A stretch of 64,000 bases of DNA from Ottelia alismoides (lineage: Eukaryota; Streptophyta; Magnoliopsida; Alismatales; Hydrocharitaceae). Positions 22,990 through 33,075 of the stretch are shown here, piece after piece (the first letter of the stretch is position 1; every line of letters starts with the position of its first letter). The DNA is taken from assembly GCA_037367405.1 (NCBI GenBank), contig JAZKJV010001871.1:186001-250000 (forward strand). The letters run 5' to 3'. The translations under genes were made by a program, and so were the position numbers. The notes under the pieces are model-generated. The model made no database searches. It saw only the letters and a list, made by a program, of their open reading frames with translations, and had not been told where the DNA came from.

Positions 22990-24390
22990 GCAACAGGATT
23001 GGATGTGCTAGTGCTTAATGAATGGCTCAGTATGCACATTTGCTCTCCTTGATATGGAAGGACTCCTTAACTATGCATACTCTCATGGTGATAAGATTGT
23101 TAATTATGGCATGAAGATAGTTTCTCCATGCATGAAAAGCAAATTGATGAAGAAACATGCCATAAACATTATGGCAGAATAACCGTGCAAAAAAGGATTT
23201 TGTTGATGGATACACATGTTTGTACGCACATGGAGAGAATCATGTTGAGTCTCGATAGGAATTAATAGTCTGGAAAAAGTATTTTTGGAGATAGTAATGG
23301 ATGTTGTCGGTCTTGATTTTCAATCTGACATATCCAGAAACGATGATGAATTACGAGGAGATATGAATGAGTTCCACTACTCTTGCAGAAGATTAAAGAA
23401 CCAATGTGGTCTAGTTATAAGTCATTTTTAGTCCTCTATGTTGTCACTGAGTTAGTAATAATGAAGGCTAAGTACATTATGATCAAAATTAGCTCTGATG
23501 TCATTATCAAGATTACAAAAAGAATGCTTCCATAATAAAAGGTAAATAAATGCAAAACGAGTACTCTTTCTAGTTTTTGACTGGGCGGTCGTCCTTTTAA
23601 GAAGGGAAAATCATGTGTGATGAGAACTCAAGAGAAAGACACAACTGAGTTATGCATCCTCGATAAATTAGAGGAGGTAATACTTTTTGCAGAGTATGTT
23701 TTTTGTTTGTATAGAGTTATTCATAATGGTGTTGCACCTCTACTCTAATATAATTTTTATCTATAGGGAATATAGAGAGAAGATAATGATGGAGAATCAT
23801 ATGCTTATCAATGATGAGTGATCAATGCATTTAGAAGAACTTTCGCACATTGGTTCAAAGATGGGTAAAGTTAATCAATCCCACGAATCATATATACATA
23901 ATTTTGAGCAATCTTGTACTTGGTCAAAAACATATGGTTATCCCATTCGGTGGTTTCTTTGCATGGTGTAGATTCCATTGCTTGGATGCTTTTAAAAGCT
24001 AGATTACGTACAAATCAGGGGTAATGGTTAAAGGATTTTTTTATAGAGAGGACAATGTCGAACATAATAAGGTCTTCCTATTTTCATGACACTGGTATGC
24101 CACAACGGGGGTGAAGATTAGCCTTGTACATGATATCGTGGATGTTATTACACGTAGATATATTATCAGATTTAAACCATTTGTTCTCAGCTCGTAAGTC
24201 TCACATATATGTTATGTACCAACCATAGGAAAGAAGCGGAAGAGAGATTATATGCATACACTCCTCAAGAAGACGACATGTAATTATGTCAACAATAACG
24301 AACAATCCAATCCTGATGATGAGGAGAGTAATTTGATAGTGCCCGAAAATTTACCTGCACATAGGATATCCATATTCCCAAAATAAGTGG
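22990..24390 (+). pseudogene. CACTA (En/Spm) TNP2-type transposase remnant
   Basis: Frameshifted fragments in the order expected of TNP2. At 22990 QQDWM and then GLLNYAYSHGDK, MKIVSPCMKSK and FVDGYTCLYAHGEN (to about 23,235) match the N-terminal transposase-associated region (DxSWM ... KIxCPCxxC ... GFxxxYxxWxxHGE). At about 23,400-23,535 SFLVLYVVTELVIMKAKY and DVIIKITKRMLP match the next TNP2 block. From about 23,835 FRRTFAHWFKDG, SGVMVKGFFYREDN (about 24,018) and VFLFS, HWYATTGVKISLV, RYIIRFKPFVLSS (to about 24,200) match the C-terminal domain. The catalytic centre between MLP and FAHWF is missing. Dead element; its ends are not seen. Confidence 0.72.
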
Positions 24391-24909
24391 AATGCACCTG
24401 TAAGTTCAATTGTAAATAATTGTTTTCTCTATTTTTTGTGCAATATTCCATATTCTTTGGTACTAAAAAAATATTTAATATAATGTAATGTTGATTTCTA
24501 ATAAGACTGATCCCAAGCTCAGGTAAACGAGGAGGGTTGCGCTTCAGGTAGGAAAAAGCTAATGCCAAAGAGATAAAATATTAAATAGGTTTCTTTATAA
24601 GAAGACTATGTAGAAATTTGTCTCAAAGAAGTCACATCTTTTCAACATGGATTTAAGCGAACATTTAGATTTTATCGGGGCGTTCCTTGCTAGCGATGTG
24701 TTGCATCGCCTGAAAGCAATGAGCAGCTGGCAAGGGTCGCTACATCGTTGCCCTGATGTAGTTTAAAAGTTGCAAGGGTTCTCTCATGCGGAATGCATGC
24801 GAGTAAATAATCTTATTTCGTTGAATTGCATGATGATGCAGTCCAAAATTTGCAAAGTTCATGCATGATGGACACATGTGAATAGAGAAGTTAGCCCAAT
24901 AGAGGTCAC
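24391..24909. other. no gene recognised, junction between CACTA and LINE remnants
   Basis: A short stretch with no recognisable domain. The segment around 24,675-24,765 (GTGTTGCATCGCCTGAAAGC and following) is GC-richer than its surroundings and may be the 5' part of the LINE, which begins without doubt at about 24,916. Confidence 0.4.
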
Positions 24910-25493
24910 AAAGAACTTACGGATAGGTAGTTGAAATATTTTCACTTCAACTAGCGAATCGATGTAGATAGTAGATATTGTGGAAAGAAGGAAGATTCAG
25001 ATACTATGTCTCCAAGAGACAAAAAGGGATAGAGAAAAAGCAAGGGAGGCTGAGAAAACATGCTTTAAATTATTGTATTCAAGGAAAGAGAAGGGCAGAA
25101 ATGGTATTGAAGTGGTTGTTCATAAGGATTTGAAGGATAGTGTGGTTGAGGTGCAAAGATTTGGAGATCGGATTATTTTGCTAAAATTGGTGCTGAATAA
25201 GAAATTATGAATATTATTTCAATTTACAATGAAAATTATTTTAGAGGAAAGGATTAAACAAGCTTTTTGGGAGGAATTGGATAAGATTATGATAGGAATC
25301 CCACAAAGAGAGATGATTTATCTAGGTGGAGATCTTAATGGACATGTGGGAAAGTATGCTTTAGGGTATGCTAGTTTTCATGGAGGGTAAGGCTTCAAAG
25401 ATATAAATAAAGAGGGAAAAGTCATTCTGGATTTTTTTTACAAATACTCTCTTCACGAAGATGTAGGAGCATTTAATAACTTATACGAGTGGC
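24910..25493 (+). pseudogene. L1-type LINE, endonuclease domain, 5' half
   Basis: Apurinic-endonuclease-like domain of a plant non-LTR retrotransposon. Seen in order: LRIGS (about 24,919), VERRKIQILCLQETK (ends about 25,021; QET is the catalytic-site motif), FKLLYSRKEKGRNGIEVVVH, LKDSVVEVQRFGDRI, ISIYNEN, YLGGDLNGHVG (about 25,320-25,352; the DxN catalytic pair) and KVILDFF. Frameshifts and stops are present. It is cut after 25493 by a 4.1 kb LTR and resumes at 29,610. Confidence 0.82.
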
Positions 25494-26520
25494 TGAGGAA
25501 TCCTCATTTCATCACCTTTATTCTTTCATTTTGACCTTAAATCCCCAGCTAAATGCATGTATACATCATTAATTACCAAATTAGACACTCTGTAAATTGT
25601 ATAAAATATTGCACAAAATAATGTATAAATTATGTATTTAATTCCAATATAAAAGAATAAAGGAAATAAAAGAAAAAGAATGAAGTATCAAAGATACTGA
25701 GTGTCCCTAGACCCATCCATCATAATGACTTGGTCAATGAGGAATAATAAAACCCTCAAAATGAATATTGTGCATAAAAATACAAAGAAAAATGCAAAAT
25801 TGATTTATTTGAAAAATAATGCAGAGTGTGCCCGAGACACACAAAATAAAAAGCCACAAAGAAAACTTTACAGACATGTATCTTCTCCATATTGTATCAA
25901 ATTTGACTAAATTCACTTTAATTGTATTTAAAATTTAATAAGCTATTTAATGAAGGTGGTTTCATTCAATTTGGAGAATGCAAAAGTTCGGTTTTGAGTC
26001 CCTATTGTGCAATATACTTGTATATATTATATTCAATATATTCTTTATATTTTTTAATTTCTTTTATTTTTATAAATTTGTAAATATTATTTAAAACACA
26101 TATCCATAATTAAAATAAAATAAATCCATTAAAATTAAATAAATTAAATAAAATAAATAAAGTATTCTAAAACATAGATAAAGTATACATATATATATAA
26201 AGAATATGTGTATAATTAATTAAGTATTTAAATAAATTCAACAAAATGAAATAAAAATACGTAAATATGTAACTAAATAAATAAATAATATATAAAATAC
26301 CTATATAAGAATAAAATAAAAAATAAAATTAAAATACAGGTAAATTTACATATATATATATACATGTGAATATTAACATGTTATAAATAGTTGTGAATAA
26401 ATAAATATATGCATAAAATACTATATAAAATTAGAAACATTATCATGTTTTAATAAAAAATTATTTAAATCGTTTGATTTGTATTCATTTTACAATGTAT
26501 TTTTGGGTTGGATTTATCTA

Positions 26521-26572
26521 GTTGGTCCACGTGGACCAACCAGAGCTCGCCATTCGTTGACCTCTAGTCAAC
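26521..26572 (+). promoter_or_regulatory. perfect 20 bp palindrome and inverted W-box pair in LTR3
   Basis: GTTGGTCCACGTGGACCAAC (26521-26540) is a perfect palindrome centred on a G-box (CACGTG). Just after it, GTTGAC and GTCAAC (26556-26572) form an inverted pair of TTGAC cores, the WRKY-factor binding core. The sibling LTR keeps the TTGAC pair (GTTGACCCCGGTCAAC, 56167-56182) but not the full palindrome. Regulation is inferred. Confidence 0.5.
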
Positions 26573-26777
26573 TGTACAACCTCCCTTGTCGCCCTTGTCA
26601 GAACTCACGGGTAGGCCGATTTCTCCATTTTCTCATGGCTCCTCTACGCCTCCTTCTTCCTCGAGTGCACTACCCCTCTGACCCTCACACCTCTTGCTCC
26701 CACGCCGACCATTCCCTACTTACCATCCTGGGTCCACCATTACGCTATCCCACCTCGTAACTCGTCGTTCATGACCC

Positions 26778-26786
26778 TATAAAAAA
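26778..26786 (+). promoter_or_regulatory. TATA box of LTR3
   Basis: TATAAAAAA followed by a CT-rich leader, equivalent to TATATAAATA at 56387-56396 in the sibling LTR. Confidence 0.5.
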
Positions 26787-28659
26787 CCACCTTCTTCATT
26801 TTTAGTTTGATCCCTTCTTGGCCATTCTTAGCCCCTCAAGTCTTCCATATATCTTCGCCTTGGTGGCATCAAGCGTTTGATTGGCCCTGTAGCAAGGAGG
26901 AAGGACTGGGCTAGGCAATCCACAACCACCGCCGGAGCAGCTACATCAAGTCCATCTTCCTCAATCTTCGAGCTGAGTCGAGGCCTTTTCTATCGCATTT
27001 TAGGTAATCCTAGGCCCTAAGATTTGGTTTCTGCTTTTAATTTCATGTTTTAGTTATTACTTTAGTTGTAATTCCAAAACCTAATTTGACCTGAAGCTTG
27101 AGCTCCAGGCCAAATCCATCGTCGTTCGACTGTTATTCCGTGCCATTTCCGTTCCACATCGTTTCCCATCGAGTTCTCCATCTTTCGCCCTCGTTCTCTA
27201 ACCCGGATCCATCATGGATCTGGGAATCAAGTTTCCTCCACCATTAGTCAATGGAAGCTCTTCGCCGTCCAATCATTCCACCACTACCAGCTTCAACCTT
27301 CGATCAAGGAACAATCCCTCGAGCCTAGGAATGTTTTTGTGTAGGTCAATAGGCTTGAAAACCCATTTGGAGCGCAGAAGAGGACCTGGAGCATCTCCAA
27401 GTCACCTGGAGCACGAAGGACTCTCAGATCCGCCTCGAGACCCTCCAGACTTCATCAGAGGAGCCCCATGAGCTCATAGCCACCTTCGGATTGAGCAGCC
27501 ACCACAAGACGATGGGGAATGTGGAGAATCAAATTCGTTGGATGTGACCATCTAGCGTTCTTCATGAGCCCTTCTCGACAGTCAGATGAAGAACACAACT
27601 CAGATTTAATCTGGACCATCAATTTAAATCGAAGCGGTACACGTTGAAGACCCTCCGATCCTCCACATAGCACGAGGACAATGGCCAGATCCAAGGTGCA
27701 TAAATAGGGTAATTTGCACAAAGCCCCCTCTGACTTTTTGTATTTCATAAAATGTTCTGTAAATATCTTATTAGGTTCAAAATTTTGTGAAGAAATTGCA
27801 TCAAAGCCCCTAGATATTTTATAAATTACAAGTAGGTCCCCTGCCAGCTCAACTCACATGCCCCCCCATGTGAGTTGGGTAAATTGCTTGTATACTCCTC
27901 CGACTTTGTATATTTCATTTTAATGCATAAAAAATCAAGTTGCATAACAAAATTTGTGGTATTTTTGCACATCCCTCTGCCTTTAATTTTTATTGCATAA
28001 ATACCCTAAATAGCTTGATTTTTTTATTTGTGTATTTCTATTTTCTATAAATATTGTTGTGCTCCAAAAATCATAAAAAAGTAGATGGATAGATGGACAT
28101 CCCTGATTAAATGGTCTTTCATGCCATATATTTCATTTACCATTTTCATGCATTTTATATTTATTAAAAATTAAAAGAACATGTTTTATCCCTTATTTTC
28201 CTTAAAAATATAGAAAATTATAAAATCTTAATTAAAATTCCAAAAAAGTCACCTACTGTTTATTATTTTATTCTATCGCTATAGACCAAAAATCACAAAA
28301 AAATAGCAAAAGAAAGCCCTAAAAATAACAAACTCTGGCTAACCCTAAAAAATATAAAATATTTTTGAAAATCCAAAAAAAATATTTTTCGATCCTATAT
28401 TATTAAATATACATATTACTATATATTAAAAATAGTTTAGAAATTTTAAACCTATTTATTATTTTTAAATCTCAAAATAATTCGGTATATTGAATTAATC
28501 CCTGATTTGGGATATTTTGGATTTTTAAAATAGATAAAAATTAGCAAAACAATATTAACAAAGTATCAAAAATAGAAGAATATTTGACAAATATAAAAAA
28601 AATATTTTGTAATTTTTTATTATTTATATCTATATTTATAATTATAATACCCTATATTG

Positions 28660-29005
28660 TAAGGGATTGGTGGGACTGCCCCTAGGGGTAGCCTCACCAT
28701 TTTCCCATATTTTTTTATTTTTTTGCAAAATATCACTATGTATATTCATCTATATATCCTTCCATTGTGTTATTCGAAATTTGTCAGATTTGGAGACTCC
28801 TATGTCATCCATCTATAACAGGTCCATTACAACATTGTTTAGACTGTTAACGTTACATGTTCTAGATTGAGGGCATAGTAGTTTGTTTCTGATGATATTC
28901 GAATGGCATATTGGAGGGATGTATAGATGAATGTACATGAGATATTTTGAAAAAAAGATTAAAAAATGCAGGAAATTGGTGAGGGGGCAGCCCCATTTTT
29001 TCCAT
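28660..29005. mobile_element. probable MITE inside LTR3
   Basis: About 350 bp absent from the equivalent AT-rich stretch of the sibling LTR. Its ends are inverted: TGGGACTGCCCC on the left (28671-28682) and GGGGCAGCCCCA on the right (28984-28995), 11 of 12 bases paired. The exact target duplication is ambiguous in the TA-rich flanks. Family not determined. Confidence 0.45.
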
Positions 29006-29609
29006 AGTGTAATATATACCTATATATAGATATATATATAGTTTATATTATTAGTAATTAATATAAATATTATAAATATATTTTAGAATCCCTTAAAAAA
29101 TAAAAAAGGACTTCTCTCATTTATATTTTCCGATTTTTCTATATTTATTATAATTAATATATTTATTATATATATGCCACTTATATTATACATAGTATAT
29201 ATACACTTATATATACTTATTATATATTAAAAGGAAAATAAAAAAATATTAAATATTAAATATAAAAAAACCAAATAAAAAATTGAATATTTAAAAAACC
29301 CCAAAAACATTAAGTGAGTAAATATTGTGCATCTTAATATATGCATACATGTATTATTATTTATTTATAAACAATAATTCCTGGTACACCGACTTGTTCC
29401 CTATGTTCGACACACTACTCTACTTGTCCACTATACACATTTAATTGTAGGGTTTATAATAAAATTTGATCCACATTTTGCTTGCATTGCTTGATTATTG
29501 TACTTGTTGTGGGTTAATTTTTGAATTTATCAAAGAGCTTCGTGTCGGTCACCTCAGCGACTGTGGTCCCACCTTGTGTGGATCACACGACCGTTCCGCT
29601 AGGTCATCT

Positions 29610-31480
29610 TTGGCATTTTAGTGGCCCGATTAAAACACAAGTGTATTACTTTACGTTCATGAAAAGATATCAGTTGTGTTGCAAAGACTGCAAAGTAACC
29701 CAATATAGGGTGTGATAAATTAACATCGATTGTTAGTCATGGATGTGCAAATAAAAAGGTTGGTAAAGAAAAGGATGGTTCCCAAGATCATTAGAACTAG
29801 AAGGTGAAATCTTCAATTAAAGCAATCAATTTTCAGGGAGAAGGCTTTAAAAGACTTATCTTAGGTTGTAACAGAAGTGCAAACAAGATGTGGTGGGTGG
29901 TAGCATCTTGTATCGAATGGGTAGCCAAAGATATGCTAGGAGAGTCAAAGGGAGGAGTTCTCCTCCAAGGTTGAAAGAATGCTCGGAGGCAGAGTGAAGG
30001 GGTGCAAGAGAATTTCAAAATAAAAATAACCTACTTCAAAGCTATGTATAAGGAAAGAACAAAGGAAAGTGTCACGAACTACAAAATAGTGAAGAAAAAA
30101 GTAAAGAAGTTGTAAGTGAAGCTAAGTCAAAAGCTTATGAGGTTTTGTACAAAAATTTTAATTGTAAGGAGAGCTAGAATGATATATTCAGATTGGCCAA
30201 ACTAAGAGAAAGAAAGACCAAAGATCTTTCTCGAGTTAGATGCATTAAAGATGTAGAAGGAAACATGCTTGTTACTCAAAAGGGCACAGAGGCTTGATGG
30301 AATTAATATTTCCATATAATTTTCATTAGGGAAAGAAATATAGAGATCACTTTGGGATATCTAGCTGATAGAGAAAGTTACTTGAATTGTGTAAGCAATA
30401 TACGAATACAAAGGAAGTAGAGGAGGCTTTGAATGCTATGAAATATGGGAAAGGTGTTGGACCTGATGGCATTCCTATAGAAGTATGGAGAGTTTTAGGT
30501 GCACGTGGTTTGACTGGGCTCGTAAATATATTCAATGTTATTTGGAAAAGCCAGGAAATGCCTGAAAAAGCATCATGGTGCTAAGACATTTTCGAATTGC
30601 TGAGGTCTCAAGATGATAAGTCTAAATATGAAATTTTGGGAGCATGTGATCGAAAGAAGATTGATGCAAGTTTCCATAGTCAAAGAAAACTAATTCATAT
30701 TCATACCAGGTTACTCAACTATTGAAGCTATCCACTTAAGGAGAACAATGGAGATTTATAGAGCAAAAAGGAAGAATCTCCATATAATTTTTATTGATGT
30801 GAAAAAGTCCTATGATTTTGTCCCATGGGAGATATTGTGGAGAGTTTTGGAGAAGAGACGGGTACATGTCCTATACATTAACCTTAAAAAGGATATGTAT
30901 GATGGGACTTCATCTTGGGTAAGGATTCACTCTAGGAAGACTGATTATTTTGACATTGGCATTGGTCTGCATCAAGGTTCAACTTTGAGTTCAGCCCTTT
31001 TTACTTTAATTAAGGACGAGTTGACTAGTCACATTCAGGATGAAATACCTTAGTATACGTGTAATCGTTAATGATATTATGTTGATTGATGAGTCTATAT
31101 ATGGAGTAGATGACCGGAGTAGAAATGAAAATGCTAAGGTGGATGTGTGATCATATACGTAAAGATCAAATTTGGAATGATGTGATCATAAGAAAAGTTG
31201 GTGGAGCTCCGATTTAAGGATAAGATGAGAGAAAACCTCTTAAGATAGTTTGGCTATTTACAAAGGAGTTCGACTGATGCATCAGTTAGAAGATGTGAGT
31301 TTTGGGATGTTGAGCCGATTAAGAGAGGGCGAGGAAGGCCCATGAAGTGTTGGAATGAGATTATCCGAAGGGATCTTAGTTTTCTGGATCAAAGCCCAAG
31401 AATGACCCAAGATAGATCTGAATAGAGGCAAAGAACCCATGTAACTGACCCTACTTAATGTGGGAAAATACTTTGTTATT
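29610..31480 (+). pseudogene. L1-type LINE, rest of endonuclease, RT and C-terminus
   Basis: Continuation of the LINE after LTR3. The end of the endonuclease domain (KDCKV; the equivalent of the family's TTQHR block is degraded) is at about 29,680-29,760. Reverse transcriptase blocks follow: EALNAMKYGKGVGPDGIPIE (about 30,423-30,482), IFIDVKKSYDFVPWEILW (about 30,788-30,840) and IGLHQGSTLSSALF (about 30,961-31,002). The FADD-type catalytic box is degraded (about 31,065-31,090). The typical plant LINE C-terminal block WNEIIRRDLSFLDQ...MTQDRSE...HVTDPT ends near 31,456. There are multiple frameshifts and stops. No poly(A) tail is visible; a TTGTTGTTGTG stretch follows. Confidence 0.82.
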
Positions 31481-31789
31481 CTTGTTGTTGTGTAATATTG
31501 ATTTCTGCAGCTATGTCTTTGACACGAGGCAGATGCTCCAGGGGCGGGAGTGGATCTTGTCACAACGATCAACATGCCCATGATCGCAGTCGTATAGATG
31601 CCTACTTATACATATTGACAAATTTTTAGCAAGAAATATGAGAATCTTGTATTATTTCATATAGGGGAACATAATGAGGATGTTGCACAGATAGTGCAGT
31701 GGCTACTTGACCATGACATGGAGGTCCCTCTTCACATTACCTATCGTAGGTAGAGAAACCTCCAAGTGTTACATGCCCACAACGATCCA
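31481..31789. other. unassigned sequence left of the hAT-like element
   Basis: No feature is recognised. On the plus strand about 31,630-31,760 can be read as a short open run (ENLVLFHIGEHNEDVAQIVQ) that continues in the same frame after the 1.27 kb transposon (PLHDIIDPTLQRLLNLLMHT). This could be a decayed gene or element interrupted by that insertion. Family unknown. Confidence 0.35.
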
Positions 31790-32104
31790 CTCCCGAGCAT
31801 GGAAGGCCGTATCGGTGATATATCGCCGATATATCGGTATCGAGAGGTTGGGGTATCGAAATAGGAGTGTATATCTTTTTACAGGGATAACAGCGATATA
31901 TCGCCGATATATCGCCATATCGGCCCATATCGGTCAAAAATGAATGGATTCAGTACAAAAAATACAGGATATCGACCGATATCGCCGATATTTCGTTGAT
32001 ATCCCTATATATCAATGCTATTATTTATGCAAGTTTGATTTCACTACCTATCTAGCTACACCTAGTATTAAAACAATCTATGATTTATATACTTTGTTCC
32101 GGGT

Positions 32105-32215
32105 CGGGCGCGCTGCCCCCTAACCCCCCCAAGGGGGGGGGCAACCTGGGCCCCCCTAGCCCCCCCAGGCTCACTAGCCGGGCAGCGAGACCCCCGTACT
32201 GGTAGGGTACGGTGC
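32105..32215. repeat. GC-rich block with C7/G8 foldback
   Basis: An abrupt GC-rich island inside an AT-rich element, with runs CCCCCCC-AA-GGGGGGGG (about 32,125-32,141) followed by further C runs (CCCCCC, CCCCCC). It can form a short hairpin or G-quadruplex on the minus strand. It looks like a separate insertion into the transposon. Confidence 0.55.
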
Positions 32216-32229
32216 GACAGGAGGGTGCA

Positions 32230-32945
32230 TACAATGGTTCTTCAACTTGGTGTATATTTACAAGTTATTTCATGTTGTAAAACTTGATCCATTTCCAATA
32301 TCTATAAATTCTTCAAAAAAATCTATAAGTCAAGAATCAACATTAATATCGATATGTTCGAAATGATCGATATATGCAATATAAGCTTTATATATGATCG
32401 ATATGTATGATCTAAGAGTATATTTGTAAGTTATTTAGTGATCTAAGAACTTGGATAAACTCCATTTTCAATATATATATATAGGTCAACAATTAACAAT
32501 ACCGTTGTATCGGTATATGCGATATAAGGTTCATAGATGATCGATATGTGTTATCTAAGAGGGTAAGAGTACATTTATAAATTATTTAGTGATCAAAGTA
32601 CTTGGATGAACTCCATTTTCAATATATATATAGTATGCCAACAACTAACAATATCAGCGATATGTTCGATATGACCGATATGTGCACTATAAGGATCATA
32701 GTCCTCATAAATGATCTATATGTATTTTCTAGGTGTATATTTGTAGTATTTCATGTTATAAGAACTTGAATAAAATCCATTTCCAATATTTAATCAATAT
32801 TAAATTTCGATATGTTCGATATGACCGATATGTGTGATACTGATATGTGCAATATATGGTCTATAAATGACCGATATTTGTGATATAAGTGTTTATTTAT
32901 AGGTTATTTGTTGGTGTGATATCTTGGATGACGTTAATTTCTGAA
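32230..32945 (+). repeat. internal ~160 bp tandem repeats of the hAT-like element
   Basis: The landmark AACTTGGATRAACTCCATTTTCAAT (variants) starts at about 32281, 32449, 32600, 32763 and 32922, spacings 168, 151, 163 and 159 bp. Each unit also has TTRTAAGTTATTTAGTG-like and CGATATGTNYGATATGACCG-like segments. About five units, diverged. Confidence 0.7.
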
Positions 32946-33075
32946 AAATGCCAAAATTTTGCTTTTTTGAACCATTTTTGGCATTTCCACCGCTATCGTC
33001 GATATATCCCGATATATCCTTTTTCGGGCGGACCGAAATGATATCGATATCGATACGGCCTTCCATGCTCCCGAG

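Larger units (their letters stand above)
25494..29609 (+). mobile_element. solo LTR (LTR3, 4.1 kb) inserted in the LINE
   Basis: Starts TGAGGAATCCTCATTTCATC and ends GCTAGGTCATCT. It is homologous throughout to the solo LTR at 54770-58779, including the start (CACCTTTATTCTWTCATTTTG), the internal GC-rich leader and the end (GTGGGTTAATTTTTGA, then CTCAGCGAC and GTGGTCCCACCTTGTGTGGA). Flanks are GTGGC (25489-25493) and TTGGC (29610-29614), a target duplication with one mismatch. LINE coding resumes on the far side. No internal region remains. Confidence 0.82.
31798..33067. mobile_element. non-autonomous DNA transposon with 8 bp TSD (hAT-like)
   Basis: 1,270 bp bounded by terminal inverted repeats starting CATGGAAGGCCGTATCG (17 bp exact on both ends; the next bases are nearly so). 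It is flanked by an exact 8 bp direct repeat CTCCCGAG at 31790-31797 and 33068-33075. An 8 bp duplication points to the hAT superfamily, although the terminus is not a classic CAGGG; a Mutator-like element (8-11 bp duplications) is the alternative. It encodes no protein. The interior is rich in CGATAT/ATATCG words and holds about five ~160 bp tandem repeats and a GC-rich block. Confidence 0.85.
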
